A stretch of DNA of 41,606 nt from Gnetum montanum (taxonomy: Eukaryota > Streptophyta > Gnetopsida > Gnetales > Gnetaceae), in NCBI GenBank assembly GCA_015680685.1, contig MNCI01038201.1, positions 246,474 to 288,079 of the forward strand, written 5' to 3'. Both the position numbers and the translations under genes were made by a program. A model generated the notes under the pieces. The model was not told the DNA's origin and ran no database searches. It saw nothing but the letters and a program-made list of their open reading frames with translations. Below, one piece after another: positions 1 through 11,222 of this stretch. How positions within the stretch are numbered: the stretch's first letter is position 1; each line of letters starts with the position of its first letter.

Positions 1-489
1 AAATATTTGAGGTGTACACAAATCTGCTTTCTTTTCTGTCTATTTCCATCGAATCTTGCTCTATTTATAGTTTTCTTGTGGAACTATCCCTTTCTCTTGG
101 GAAAATTAGAGGTAGATTTGTAGAGTTGTGCTCAAATGTTTTTACAAAATTTTATTTGTTACAAGTAGGTATTATAAGGACTGCGTAGACTAGACAATTG
201 AACAAAATAGGAACTCTCAACAATTCACAGTACTTGGCAAAGTTCGCTGAATCTCTTTAAGACAAGTCATCTATAGTTTACACATAACGCAATCATTTCA
301 TTTTTCACAACCGCATGCCGCAATATCACACACACATACTCACATTAACTACTAAGTTTATTTGGAGGTATCTGGGCCTTGGTGTTTCCAGAGACCAGCA
401 GGCACCTAAATCCTATTCGAGGACACTCATTGGCAGTCGCATCCCAAACGGTCACCAACACTAGGGTCCATAATCAACATTAAGAACAT
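1..489. other. Unassigned AT-rich sequence
   Basis: No open frame or domain is recognisable here. The stretch lies immediately upstream of the plus-strand pseudogene beginning near 490 and may include its lost 5' part. The minus-strand relative of that gene at 2400-3395 has an extra N-terminal region for which I find no counterpart here. Confidence 0.4.
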
Positions 490-2340
490 TCAAGTGTCCT
501 ATGCAGCTAAAGCTATCATGCATGAACTGGGGTTGCCTGACATTGGAACATAGTTGGTAGAACTATTAATAAAAGGTGATCCTAATGCCAAAAGGAAGTA
601 GACTCAATGGTGCTATGGGATTGACCGTAAAGAGTACAGCATGCTCACACTAGCAAAGTGCATCTATTTCAAAATTTTGGCCTATCACCTCAATTCAATA
701 AAGAGGCCAAGCAAGTTGACCACTCTCTTAGCCTAAGCATGCATTGCTCTAAGTGTAAAATTTTCCATCAACCTTCTATAACTCATCTATTTGGAGATTG
801 AAACATCTTCAAGGAAAATGAATGTGGAAGAAAAACCCTACCCTTTCCATGCCTCATTTGAAAACTTTGCAAAAGGGTAGGTATCATTTGCTACTCCAAT
901 GACATAATCAAGCATGCTCCTTTGGCCTCATGGTCTAAAATCATGAAAGATAAGACACCATCTATGACCCAAGAAGAGGAGTAGCCACCATCACTACCCA
1001 CTTAAGAAACAACACTAGAGGCCCACATAGCCATTGAGCACTTCCACAAAATCTGAGAGTAACTCTTTAGTGAGTAAGAGCAATGTGTGAGAATGAGTGG
1101 TGTGGATCCATCTATATACCAACTAGCAATGAGTCACGTTAATGAAATGGCTCAAACAATTAGCTAGATGGAGAGGGATGGACAAATTTTCTCTACTGAA
1201 TGAATGTAGTTACCCACAAGGTTAGATCCCAATGCTCAAGATGTGATGGTGTCCTTATCACAACACCATTTATTTCCAAAAATCTATAAGAATGTCACCA
1301 AATTTTTGATGCGATTGCAGGAAGGTGAAGGGGAAACTATCTTGGTGATGTAGCACCAAAGGTAGGAAACAATGACTGAAGTTGTTGCTGATTGTGTAGC
1401 TAAAGCACTCAATGCACCTACGATGTCTATACCAAATGTATCTACACTTTAAGATGTGTAGGCATTCACACGCATGGTAACTGAAAAATTAAATGCAACC
1501 CAACATGAAGAATTACTAGATCAACTAGTGGGGACCAGGAAATTGATTCTAGACATCTTTGATTTTTTGGAAAGCATCACTACAACCCAATCAGAGTTGC
1601 TAAATGCAAGGATTAAGTGCATCATTCTTGAGAGGCAACTCAAAATGACTTAAGCAAAAAATCAATGCTTGGCTATGGAGGTTTCCAAATTACATGCCCA
1701 CCTTGCTGATCTTACAATCCTTAGCCCAACAACAATAAGATATGCAACTTTCCAATAGCTTCGAGAATGATTTTGAAAGGCTGAGTAGGAGGCAATAATG
1801 GCTAGCTTTAACCAGTTCATAGTGGAAGCAAAAAAAATACTCAATTCAAAAGGGCTTGGCTTAAATGTGCTAGGAGAATGAGGCTCTAACCACACAAAAT
1901 CATCGCCTACACAATGTTGATTTTTAGAAGAAACAAATGCAAAAATTTATTCATCAATAGTAGGAGCAGATTGCTAAGGTGAACACTAATTTAAGGAGAT
2001 TAGCCACAAAGAATCAAAATCTGTTAATGGAGAAAAGTAGTGCCTTATGCCAGAGGTTTGCCATCAAGATCACTACCTAGAAGAATGAGGTCCTCAAGTT
2101 TGAAAAAGTGAAGCATCACTATAGTGGCAAGGTTTGCCTGCAAAAGAAAGCCAATGAGAAACACATCCAAATGGTGAGGGAAAAAGTAAATGAAGCCCTC
2201 CAGAAACTCTAATAAGGAAGAGAAGTTTGGCATCCATCATTGATAAGATTCATGCCTACAATAAAGAATAGATCCGCCTAAAGGAGTTACAAATAGAAAA
2301 CATGATAGAGTATATGCAATTGGCCAATCTTTGATATGAA
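490..2340 (+). pseudogene. Decayed repeat-borne gene with coiled-coil C-terminus (copy 1)
   Basis: Function is not recognised. A protein-like reading runs through the interval with about two frame changes, near 865 and 1850. From about 964 one frame continues for some 880 bases with many stops (TAG, TAA, TGA), nearly all one C-to-T change from CAG, CAA or CGA. The N-terminal part (490-960) contains a conserved stretch with motifs HELGLPD and KRVGIICYSND, which recur on the minus strand at 2400-3395. The C-terminal half (about 1560-2230) is rich in Glu, Lys, Gln and Leu and looks like a coiled coil. This organisation resembles the extra, non-gag/pol proteins carried by plant Ty3/gypsy elements or 'putative plant transposon' proteins. 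That is inference from composition only. It lies antisense to, and beyond the 3' end of, element B. Confidence 0.5.
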
Positions 2341-2394
2341 AACCTAGCAATGTTGACTATTAGATGGTCATGAACATCACTATTGTTTGAGTGG

Positions 2395-3395
2395 TAGGTG
2401 ATGGTGGTGGTCGCTACCCTTCTTCTTAAATTCTAGTTGTAGGTGTTTTATCCTTTATCATTTTCACCCAGTTGGCAGTTGACACTTGCCTAATGTCATC
2501 ATTGGTGTAATAGACTATCCCTTCCCTTTTATAGAGATTTATGATGAGTCATGGAAAGGGGAGTGCCTTCCTTTCACATTCATTTTCTTTAAAGTGCTTC
2601 TACACCTCTAGAGAGATTAGCTGTAGAAGGTTGACCAAGAATCTCCCACTCAGAGTGGCACATGCCGAGGAGAAGAAGGTAGTGATTGTACTTGGCCTTA
2701 CTATGGGATTGAGGTGAAAGGTCATAATCTTATAATGGATCCTCTCTACTGGTGTAAGTACATAAAACTCCTTGTAGTCACCAGACTCCTTGTGGTCAAT
2801 ACCATAACGCCATCACATCCATTCTTTCTTTATGCTCAAATTTTCCTTCATTGGGATCTCAACCTGTTTCAGGCAACCCAAGCATTGCAGCAATGGCCTA
2901 CACTAAGTAGGACACTGAGATGTCCTTGATCTTTACTATTACTTTAGGCTTCCTATTGTTCTAGAATAAAAATGTTTCTCCCATGTACCACTCCCTAGTG
3001 GAAGTAATGATTGGCCACATGGGAGAGGCCTTTAGCTAATCCTACACTTCTCTTGGTGTGTACTCTAGGAAGGGGTCAACGTTTAACTCTTGGAGCACCA
3101 ATTTTTGGACTTCCCTCAATTTCAGTTAATTTAGGTAGGCCTCTATTAAGGTCACCTTGAGGTTTTCTAGTTGTGCAGGCACATCATCCTAATGGAAGTG
3201 TTCTATTGCTACTACTGTTGAATCTAGAATCTATCTGATAGATTCCACTTCTACCTTCTCCCTAAGAGGACCTATGGCATGGGTTGTAAGTGGTTCTTCT
3301 TTTTGGGGCTATTCTTGGCCTCTTTCCATTTTAGGCCATTTTTCCCTTGGTTGGGACAGTCCTACTTCCTACATGTGCTTTCATTTTGGTGCCAT
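2395..3395 (-). pseudogene. Decayed repeat-borne gene, inverted copy 2 (C-terminus missing)
   Basis: Reading the minus strand from ATG at 3395 gives a protein-like sequence with scattered stops and frame changes. Its middle and end match the plus-strand copy at 490-960. Shared blocks include MLGLPE versus ELGLPD, VNLLQLISLEV versus INLL-LIYLEI, KENECERKALPFP versus RKMNVEEKPYPFH, and KREGIVYYTND versus KRVGIICYSND. The N-terminal part (3395-3000) contains charged residues and a block near AIEHFH. The coiled-coil C-terminus of copy 1 is absent because the homology stops at about 2400, where copy 1 ends in the opposite direction. The two copies are clearly diverged, so this is an old inverted arrangement. 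Function is unknown. Confidence 0.5.
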
Positions 3396-3399
3396 CTAT

Positions 3400-5456
3400 G
3401 ATCACAACAAATCCATGGATTAGTAGATGTAATGTGTAATTCAAAGTTTTTGAATACCTTTTCTCATTAGTTAGTTACACTTGGCTAAGGTTGGACCATG
3501 GTAAATTAATTATTTTATTATTATTTTATTTATTATTTATTCTAATTATCACCGAAGCTTGTTAGAAAAGTTTAACTCTTGTAATTTAGTGTTTAATAGT
3601 TGATTTTTAAGTTAAACCTTTGTAGAAGTTAGAAAAAAGCATGAAGAATTTTCTATCAAAAATGTTACTTTCGTGGCCCTCATGATGAACAGCTTACCTT
3701 TAATGGCTACAAGGTAAAAAAATAGAGTGATTTAAATAAAAATTTTGTGAGTTATGAGCTTTAGAAGATTCTAGGCTCTAAAAAATTAAAAAACTCCTTT
3801 GGTGTTTCTGAGAAAATGTAAAATTTTCTAAGTGGGGTTGTTCCTATTTGTACTATTTTTCTGCAACATCGATGGGGCCTTGTATATGGGTCTACTCCAT
3901 TGATAGGGTCATGTATATGGGACCCATCATCCAAAATTTTTAAAGTTGAATATCTTTAGAAATATAAAGATTTTTTCAATTAATTTGGCATCTCTGGAAT
4001 TCTAAAAAAGCCAAGAATATGATAAAAGCATTGAAGAGGATCTTTGAAATCTCAAAAATTAAAAAATTTGATGGATAATGTATTTAATAAACAAAATATG
4101 CAAAGGAGCACATGGTCTGATGTGGAAGATGGATGTAAAAAAGATTCTAGTTATGAGAATGCATAGGGATAAGGTTCTTAACAAATCCAAGCAAGTGAAA
4201 TAAAAGTGAATCCTCCCCATAGCAGCCACATGCATTTTTTTCCCTTGCATAACCTCAACCTAAGGATTCCATAGGCCACATAGATGACTAATGGTCAATG
4301 AAGTTAAGGACCAAAACCTGGATGATTCTACCTAAGAATTCAAGTACATCAAACTAAGACATGGGATCAAGAACATGGACACCTATAGTGAGGTGAGTTA
4401 TGGACAACATAAATGGATGATGGAGAAGGTGGAATGGAATTGTAAACTAAGGTCATAAGAAGTCCCTTGTGGAGTTCATGTTTAAAATGACTAAAAAAGT
4501 TCCATCCTTAGTTTAGACCAAAACCAACCTTCTTCAGTGACTTTGCATTGTCACTCCAAGAAGGATCCATCCCCTCAAGACACCAAAGTACTTCCACAAA
4601 ATAACCACCATTCCATAAAGAGAAGAAAAGAGAAGTAGAAAGTGAGAGAGGGTCTTATTTAGAGGGGACCTTCAGGCATGGGTCTATGTCTTTCTAGTCC
4701 CATCACTAGTGTTTATAGCCCAATTATTTGTCTAAGGGATGTCCTTTGAATTTCCATCATATTTTTTTCATGTTTTTTTTTGTCTTTATTTTTTTTTGAA
4801 TGGAAAGAAGACTATGTAAATACTTTATTTGACTTCCTATTTAGTGGTTATAATGGAATGGTAAGAAGTCCATGAAAAATACTCAAGCACTCATGTAAGT
4901 AGAAAAGTACAAAGAGTATTGAGTCCCCTTGAAGTCACACCCTATTTAGACCTTTGAATCCTTTCCAATTCCAGAAACTACCAAGGTTATAAATTTATTA
5001 AAATTTTCTTTAATGAAAGGAATATCAAACTTTTAGAATAAGGAAAATCATAGAGTTTGTGAATTAGCAGATGTCATGGACTCACTACTTATTCTATGAA
5101 AAGGAAACCATGATTGACCCATTGGTATAAAAATTTAAAAATAGAAACTAGATAGTAACTATCCAAACATTAAGTACAAACCACCATTAGTAGATACTAT
5201 AGCACCATTATGTCCTGCTAGCAATAAAGCACTCTTATTAGTAAAAATTTGAAAACCACACTTAAATAAAATAAAGTAAAATATAGAAGAAAGTATGAAA
5301 TATCTAATACAGATTCAAACATACTAATAATGGTGTAGAACAAAAAATAGTGTAAATGGAAAAAAATTTAAAAATTAATAAGTTGTAAAATAAATAAATT
5401 ATAAAATAAAAAATGTGGAAAACAAAAAATAAAGAAACTAAGGAGCCAAAGGATGA
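3400..5456 (-). other. Non-coding 3' region of element B and flank
   Basis: No gene is seen. Read on the minus strand, about 5450-4560 aligns by eye with the region after the ORF of element C (35476-36400). Both begin with T-rich 'ttttgtttt' runs and share a block around 'acatcccttaga' and a later block 'ggaatggtggt'. It is therefore the long post-pol region of element B. A 3' LTR for B, which should start with TGATGAG and match 26383-27329, was not found. B appears to have lost it, or it is too decayed to see. At 3870-3955 there are two diverged 'ATYGATRGGG' motifs in plus orientation, similar to the U3 repeats of B's 5' LTR but inverted relative to it. Confidence 0.5.
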
Positions 5457-6753
5457 TTAGCATAGATGGCCATCTCCCCCATGACTAAGTTGGAAGGATG
5501 AGATCCAAAAAATTGAACGTGGTTGTCCATCTGTTGAGGTAGTTGTTGCATTGGCTTGTCTTGGTTCTAGGAAAAGCTTCACTTATTGGATGTTGACTAA
5601 CTACTTTTTATTTGAGCTTTTAGGTTTGTATATGATCATGGTCTCAGAAGAAAAGGTTTCAATAATTATATAAGTCACTCCCACAATGTTTGAAATTTTT
5701 TTTAGAGGTACATGTATGGGATTCTAGTAAAGAAAATTATCCCCTAGCTGGAATTTCACTTTCCATATTCTTTGGTCATGTCATTACTTGTTATGTCTTG
5801 TGCATCTCATTCAAAGATAGGGCCACCAATCAGTTTTCATCTAGCACATTGAGGTTGATCAGTATTTCTTTTCGTGCTAGACTTAGGTCAAGATTTAGAT
5901 CACATGTTGTTGAGAGTGTACAAAGCTCAGATTAAACTAGAAGTATTGGAATTTTTCCATTTACTAACTCAAAGGGATAGAAGTCAATAGCAAGTTTCCA
6001 TGTTAAGCAGTAGGCCCATAAGGCATCGTTGAGTTTTATGCTCCAATCTCTCCTATATTTGCTTATGGTCCTTGTTAGGATCTTTGTAATCCCCTAGTTA
6101 GTTACTTCTACTTGACCATTGGCTTTGGGATGATAGGGTGTTGTTAATTTATGTTCAACCCCCAAGTGTTGCATGAACTTTCTAAAAGTGGCACTTGTGA
6201 AATGAGTTTCATTATCAGAAATTAGTGCACATGGCATCCCAAACCTATTTACAACATGTTGTTGTACAAATCTAGCAACAATGGGTGATGTACAATTAGT
6301 GATGACTACTAATTCTATCCATTTTGTGTAGTATTTAACTACTACAATGATATACAAATTTTCATTGGACATGGGTGTGATGGAACCCATGAAGTCAATG
6401 CTTGATATGTCAAAGGGCTTTAGTGGTTGAATCTACTATTAAGGATCTTCCATTCAAGTGGTCATCCCACCATCTCGTTGACAATGTTCACAATATTAGA
6501 AAAACTGGTGGACATCCTTGAATATTGTAGGCCAATAGTATTCTACCATTAGGATTTTTATGGTCATGCGTCTCCCTACATAGTGGCCTTCTCAAGGTCC
6601 TTCACAAGCATTCTAGAGAATGCATAGTTGATCTTTATCAAGGACACACCAACAAATCAAGCCATTAGCACACACCTTGTAGAGGTATCTATTGATTTCC
6701 ATGAATATTTGACCTAATGAAGAAATTCTTACTTCTTTCTAAAGTCAAGATCT
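5457..6753 (-). pseudogene. Element B integrase (Athila-like Ty3/gypsy), 3' part of split pol
   Basis: This is a retroviral-type integrase, which in intact elements inserts element cDNA into chromosomes. The zinc-binding region is seen with YCEHCQRDG near 6480. The catalytic core follows: IDFMG (first Asp), YYTKW, ISDNETHF (second Asp) and HPKANGQVEV (Glu), so the three acidic residues are present. The longest open piece is 6094-6390. A TAG follows it, and the same frame continues with RRDWSIKLNDALWAYC, typical of the integrase core end. The reading finishes with LSHGGDGHLC and a stop near 5457. Several upstream stops (around 6600-6420) destroy the frame. The sequence joins to RNase H at 21438 once element A and one copy of the GGTGG duplication are removed, so this is the same gene interrupted by a 14.7-kb insertion. 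Confidence 0.85.
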
Positions 6754-6758
6754 GGTGG
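6754..6758. repeat. Target-site duplication GGTGG, left side of element A
   Basis: The five bases before the LTR start TGTAGCG are GGTGG. The same five bases follow the other LTR at 21433-21437. A 5-bp duplication is the normal size for Ty3/gypsy integration. Confidence 0.9.
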
Positions 6759-8462
6759 TGTAGCGACCGAAAATGTCAATGGCTGGAAAAAACACCGATG
6801 GGTCGTCAATTGTTGATATTCTTAATCCCATTTCCATGGGAGGGTCGTGTTGGATGGAATGGAAACAGAGCGCCCTGAATGGTCTAGTCGATCAAACGGG
6901 GACTTAGTCGGTGTCAATATAACCTTTTGCAACGTGTGATTTAAAAACAAGATTGATAGTGTGAACTAATGCTTAAATGTAAAAGGGGGCAAAAAATAGT
7001 GTAAAATGCAATAATAAGCAAGAGATAAAGTAAAATGCAGTTAGCAAAGTGCACTGCTTTGAAGCTAAGACTTCGCTATGTCAAGGTGGATACAATCGGT
7101 TGCACAACGCTGAGAAGTGCAGAGATCTAGAGAGTAACCAAGACATGTAGAGCAAGACGGTTGGGCACTTGAACATGGGTTCAAGCATTAACAACACAAA
7201 GTGCTACCAAGGTGGTAGAAAAGAGTAGAACAAAATTCCAACTGAGAGTGATAACTTTTTGCAGTGTCAAATAGAAAGCTTACAATGATTAAGGTTGCAG
7301 TGCTAACTTTTTTTTGCTTGTCAGCCAACAAAATTGTTAGCTGACCAAATTGCCAAGAAAACCAGACCCCAGACCCCTTGAGCATTGCTCATTGGGGTAT
7401 TTATAGGATTGAGGGCATATGAAAGATGCGGTTTGGATGCCACATGCCCTAGGTTTATGCTGACTTGTCTATGCTGCACATGCCTACATGACCGTTGGGT
7501 GAGCTTGCCATGCCGTAATTACAAGCTTGCCATGTTGTAATTGCGCTATCAGAGAAACGGTGTGATTTGGTGGAGTGCATTGATGTAGCGTAACTACTTC
7601 CCATGCTTTGCTATGCTTTGTAGCATAGCATGTTTGGTGTAGCATAGCATCTTGTTATGTTGTGCTATGCTACGCAGTGTAGCGTAGCGTAGCATAGCCA
7701 CCGGTTCGAAGCAAAAAATTTACATTGTGTCCTGCTGCATGTGTTGGAAATCTTTGTAGTGTTGTGACTGCTAGTTGCAAATTTGCTATGCTATGCTATG
7801 CTACGTAGTGTATCATAGCATAGCAGCTGTCCTTAGTTGCAAAAAACATTGTCAATATGCAAACTTTGCCTTTTGCACTGCGAAGCTTGCGAACTTGCTG
7901 ATCTCGACCTTTGAGATGCCTTCTATCACTTTCGTAGAATTGCTATGCCTCGTTGCGCCTTGTAGCTTAGCGTAGCATAGAAGCAAACATGACCTACTTT
8001 TTCCAAGTTTGCCACGTTCTAATGGAAGGAGACATTGTTGAAGGACTTGAAGTTGGGTGAGGGGATTGACCATCCAACTTTTGCTACACTGCACTACACT
8101 ACGTAGCACAGCATAGCGTAGCACTTCGCTTCTGCAAACTTCTTCTGAAGTCTGCTATGCCACATAGCATAGCATAGTGTAGCAAAACTCTTTGACCTAG
8201 AAAACTTGCTAAAGCATTTTACGCATTCTGAGCACTGTAATCAATTCTATGCACCACTCCTAAGTGCGTTGTTGGCTAGATGAACTACTCTAGTGGGTAG
8301 GCTGGAGAATTCGTTTAGCTTGTTGACACCTGGGGTAGAAAAACTTGCCAAACTGGATAGTCTAAACATCAGAGCATCCATCTCCTGAAGAACTATCATG
8401 ACACTACACGATTTGCAAAGACCTGGTGAAGCAAGCATGCCTTCAAATTTTGGGGTGTTTCA
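6759..8462 (-). repeat. 3' LTR of element A (1,704 bp)
   Basis: Begins TGTAGCGACC and ends GGGGTGTTTCA on the plus strand, so TG...CA ends are present. It aligns over its whole length with 19729-21432 and has exactly the same length. On the sense (minus) strand, U3 runs 8462 to about 7400 and R/U5 runs from about 7370 to 6759. U3 contains five clusters of GCTATG/GCTACG units and their inverse (near 7600-7700, 7785-7825, 7965-7980, 8085-8125, 8150-8185). Confidence 0.93.
7398..7405 (-). promoter_or_regulatory. TATA box of element A 3' LTR
   Basis: Minus-strand TATAAATA, conserved at the equivalent place (20368-20375) in the other LTR. All GCTAYG clusters lie upstream of it, in U3. Confidence 0.7.
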
Positions 8463-8478
8463 TTGGCCCCTCTTTGTC
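8463..8478 (-). other. Polypurine tract of element A
   Basis: On the minus strand the sequence directly before the 3' LTR reads GACAAAGAGGGGCCAA, a purine-rich run in the position where second-strand DNA synthesis is primed. The CCAA next to the LTR is not purine-only, so the tract may be slightly eroded. Confidence 0.6.
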
Positions 8479-8971
8479 AACATCTGGAGGATGGGCTTGA
8501 GAGACATTGACAAGGAATATGAAACACCATGGAAGACATCAAGACATTGCTTGGCTATGCTTGAAAGTGAAATGGCAAAGAAGGGAGGAAGGAGGTTTAG
8601 GAAAAGGATAAAGATGAGGTTTAGCAGGGTTCCTCGTCGGAGTGCTCATGAGGGAGTTATTTGCATTTTCATCTTTACTTTCGTTGGCCTTCGACCTCTT
8701 TTAGGATAGGTATTTCTTTCCCAGGATGAGTTGTGTTACATCCATGTGGGGTCTTGACCTACCTATAGATGCTCCCCATGCATCGAGCTATGTTATGCAC
8801 ATCATGGAATTTGCACTCTAAAGTGGCAAAGCTAGTCAAGGCACTCACTTCGCGATGCTGTAGCATTTACTGTTGTGGTGAGACATACTTTCAGCTGTAC
8901 CCTGTAAGCATGATGGAGAGCAAAATAGCCATGATGCGAAGTAAGGAAAAAGGTCTTTCTTACTGTAAACG

Positions 8972-9295
8972 TTATTGAATCTCTTGGACATCCATGCTGG
9001 TACACGGTGTCCAAAGTAGGAAGGCTAACAACAACATTGGCAGCATCGTCGTGGTGGAGTTGGTGTCGAAAGTGCCAGAAGCTGCTATGAGTGCAGATGC
9101 TCTGGAATCCCTGCCAAAGGCATGAATTCTCAGTTCAGCTATGGGATCAACTACCACATTGCTAAACATCGTGCAAGCCCAGGTGTCGGTAGGGAGCTGG
9201 AGGGTAACAATATTGTGGTTGGACCACAATACTGCTAGAACTCCAGTGGCAGGCACTGGCCAAGGAACTACCGTCAGGGTGATGGGTCGTGGCAA
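8972..9295 (-). CDS. Possible small ORF downstream of integrase in element A
   Basis: A 107-codon open frame on the element's sense strand lies between integrase and the 3' LTR. It has no recognisable domain. Its C-terminal part has a hydrophobic stretch around residues 84-98 (MLPMLLLAFLLW) that could span a membrane. The surrounding 9.0-9.5 kb is more GC-rich than the rest of the window, which by itself favours long open frames on both strands, and the plus strand also reads open here for about 40 codons. I cannot tell whether this is a real downstream ORF of the kind reported for some plant Ty3/gypsy elements, or chance. Confidence 0.2.
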   Translation of the reverse strand: MPRPITLTVVPWPVPATGVLAVLWSNHNIVTLQLPTDTWACTMFSNVVVDPIAELRIHAFGRDSRASALIAASGTFDTNSTTTMLPMLLLAFLLWTPCTSMDVQEIQ

Positions 9296-9507
9296 TGGTA
9301 GGTTTGGAGGGCCAGTGTGATGTCATACGACATCTCTAGAGGGTTAGCATGATGCTAAGGGTGGTGATGTCGCGTACGTTCCAGATCGTGTTCCCACTGC
9401 ATCATGAACTGCATTCTGGAGCTGCAACATCCCACCCCCATGTCGGCACTGTGCATGCTCGTTCGATGTGTACTTGGTGCAAATGCATGCTAGGGATGTG
9501 ACGTGAA

Positions 9508-9732
9508 CCCAGTTTAAGGTCTTGGTAGACCGTGTGCTAGGTTAGGATCCCAGTAGACTATTGTGCTAGTTTAAGATCCTAGCAAACTGTACATGCCAGT
9601 TTAACATCATAACGAATTTGTTATGCCAGTTTTACATCATAGGGGATGGTCGCTGCAAGTTTAACATCTTAGCGGACGCTACTTGTTGCCACCAATTTAA
9701 CATCTTAGTGGATGTTGCTCATTGCCTTCATG
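9508..9732. repeat. Diverged tandem repeat, unit about 30 bp, about 7 copies
   Basis: Successive units share 'agtttaacatcntag' followed by a variable segment ending near 'gcca'. Examples begin near 9508, 9540, 9570, 9599, 9628, 9659 and 9697. It sits directly after the integrase stop of element A, between pol and the 3' LTR. Confidence 0.7.
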
Positions 9733-9734
9733 CT

Positions 9735-11000
9735 TTAGATGTAGTATGACTTGAGGTATGAGTGATTCACTGGCTTGGCGAACTCGTTTCTGTCCATGTC
9801 TGCCAACTTGAAGGCTCCATTTCCAAAGGCTTTAGTGACCGTGTAAGGGCCTTCCCAATTGGCTGAGAGTTTTCTCACATGCTCATGAATAGCTTCAAGG
9901 ATGAGGTCTCCCTTCTGTACTGGCCATCAATGCAAGTCTACATGGTGCTTTTGCTATTTCTTGCTCTGGTAGTACTCTATGCGGCTCAACGTCTACACAT
10001 GCTCCTCCTCTATTGAGTCGAGATCAATGATCTACAATGTGTTGTTTTGGGCTTTGCTCATGATGTCGGATAGGATCATCCGAAGTGATGGTACATGCAA
10101 CTTAAGAGGAAACATAGCTTTAGATCCATAAACAAGACTGTAAGGGGTCTTACTTGTCACATTCTTGCATGTCATTCTGTAGGCCCATAGAACATAGAGG
10201 ATTTGCTTGTGCCACCGCCTCTTGTTGTTGCTAAGAATCCACTTCAGTAAGTTGATGATGGACTTATTTGTAGCCTCCACTTATTTTTTTTCCTGTAGGT
10301 AATACAGGGAGGAGAATTATTGCCTAATACCTAGATTTCTGTAGAAGGTTTGGGTTTCCGTACTACTAAATTGTGGTCCATTTTCAGTTACAATAGTCAT
10401 TGGAAGCCCAAACCTTATCATGATGTTGTCTAGGGTGAAGTGGCAGATCTACTGAGACATCATCTTCCACCCACTTAGTAAAATACTCAGTGGCAGTAAT
10501 AATGAAGCTATGCCCTGTGGAGGACTTAGGCATGATAGGTCCTATGAGGCCTAGTCCCCATCGCTAGAAAGGCCACGTGATTTGCATTGGGTGCAGGTTC
10601 GTAGGTGAGACGTGTATGAGATTTGCGTATCTCTGGCATGTTTTGCACGTCTTGATTTTTGACAAGAAATCATGCTCCATATGGGGCCAATAGTACCCTA
10701 GGCATATGATTTTTGTAGCCATAGCCCTAGGTGCTATGTGTCCACCACACAGCCTCTCATGCACTTCATTAACTACCTTCTATGCCTGCTCCCCACCCAT
10801 GCATGCCAGCAATATCCCATCATAAAAGCATTCGCATAGGATGTCATTTCCCATGAACATATATTACTGAGCGCACTTAAAGATCGCATCTCTCTGGGTA
10901 GATGTCAGTCCATGTGGGGGTTTTCCATGCTGTAGGTAGGCTTTAATGTTAGCGTACCACTCCTGGGTATCCACAGCACTAATAGAGGCCACGTGTCCCG
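9735..11000 (-). pseudogene. Element A integrase
   Basis: An integrase-like reading runs from about 11000 to a TAA at 9735. The N-terminal zinc-binding part includes EVHERLCGGH and CKTCQRY (His and Cys pairs present). The core begins with WGLGLIGPI, where the usual Asp is Gly. TENGPQFSS follows, where the usual Asp of 'SDNG' is Glu, and then VEATNK with the Glu kept. The catalytic triad is therefore broken at two positions. The C-terminal part has WEGPYTVTKAFGNGAFKL and ends YLKSYYI, the usual Tat-type ending. Frame interruptions fall near 10560, 10330-10290 and 10020. The longest open parts are 10564-10764 and 10032-10280. It follows the RNase H region directly, as in other Ty3/gypsy pol genes. 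Confidence 0.85.
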
Positions 11001-11222
11001 CCTAAGTGATAGGCTTAGTACATTTGACAATCAAAGATGGTAGACTTGAAAATGAGTGTGGTGGAATATTTAGTGCTAGGGTGGCTAAGGCATCTGCCAT
11101 GGTGTTCTCGTTGCGAGGCACGTGTTGCACATTTGTTCTTGCAAATCGCGTAAGTAGACTTTTTGCTAGATCGCAGTAGGATTGTAGGTGCATAGCTTTG
11201 CAGGCATAGTTATTACTTTCCA
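11000..11222 (-). pseudogene. Element A second RNase H (archaeal-type), C-terminal remnant
   Basis: The open frame contains YACKAMHLQSY and HVPRNENTMADALATLAL, the characteristic C-terminal half of the additional RNase H domain found in Tat-lineage elements. The N-terminal half, which should carry the first catalytic Asp and Glu, is missing. At about 11222 the reading switches from the SRIARW motif in the middle of the first RNase H directly into this fragment in another frame. A deletion of roughly 100 codons is inferred at that point. The domain cannot be active here. Confidence 0.75.

Noticed and set aside
3870-3960. Candidate 3' LTR of element B
   Set aside because: The ATYGATRGGG motifs are in the opposite orientation to those in B's 5' LTR, and no R or U5 match follows.
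8398-8709. 103-codon plus-strand ORF
   Set aside because: It crosses the boundary between LTR and internal region, is antisense to element A, and resembles nothing. The matching stretch at the other LTR does not continue it.
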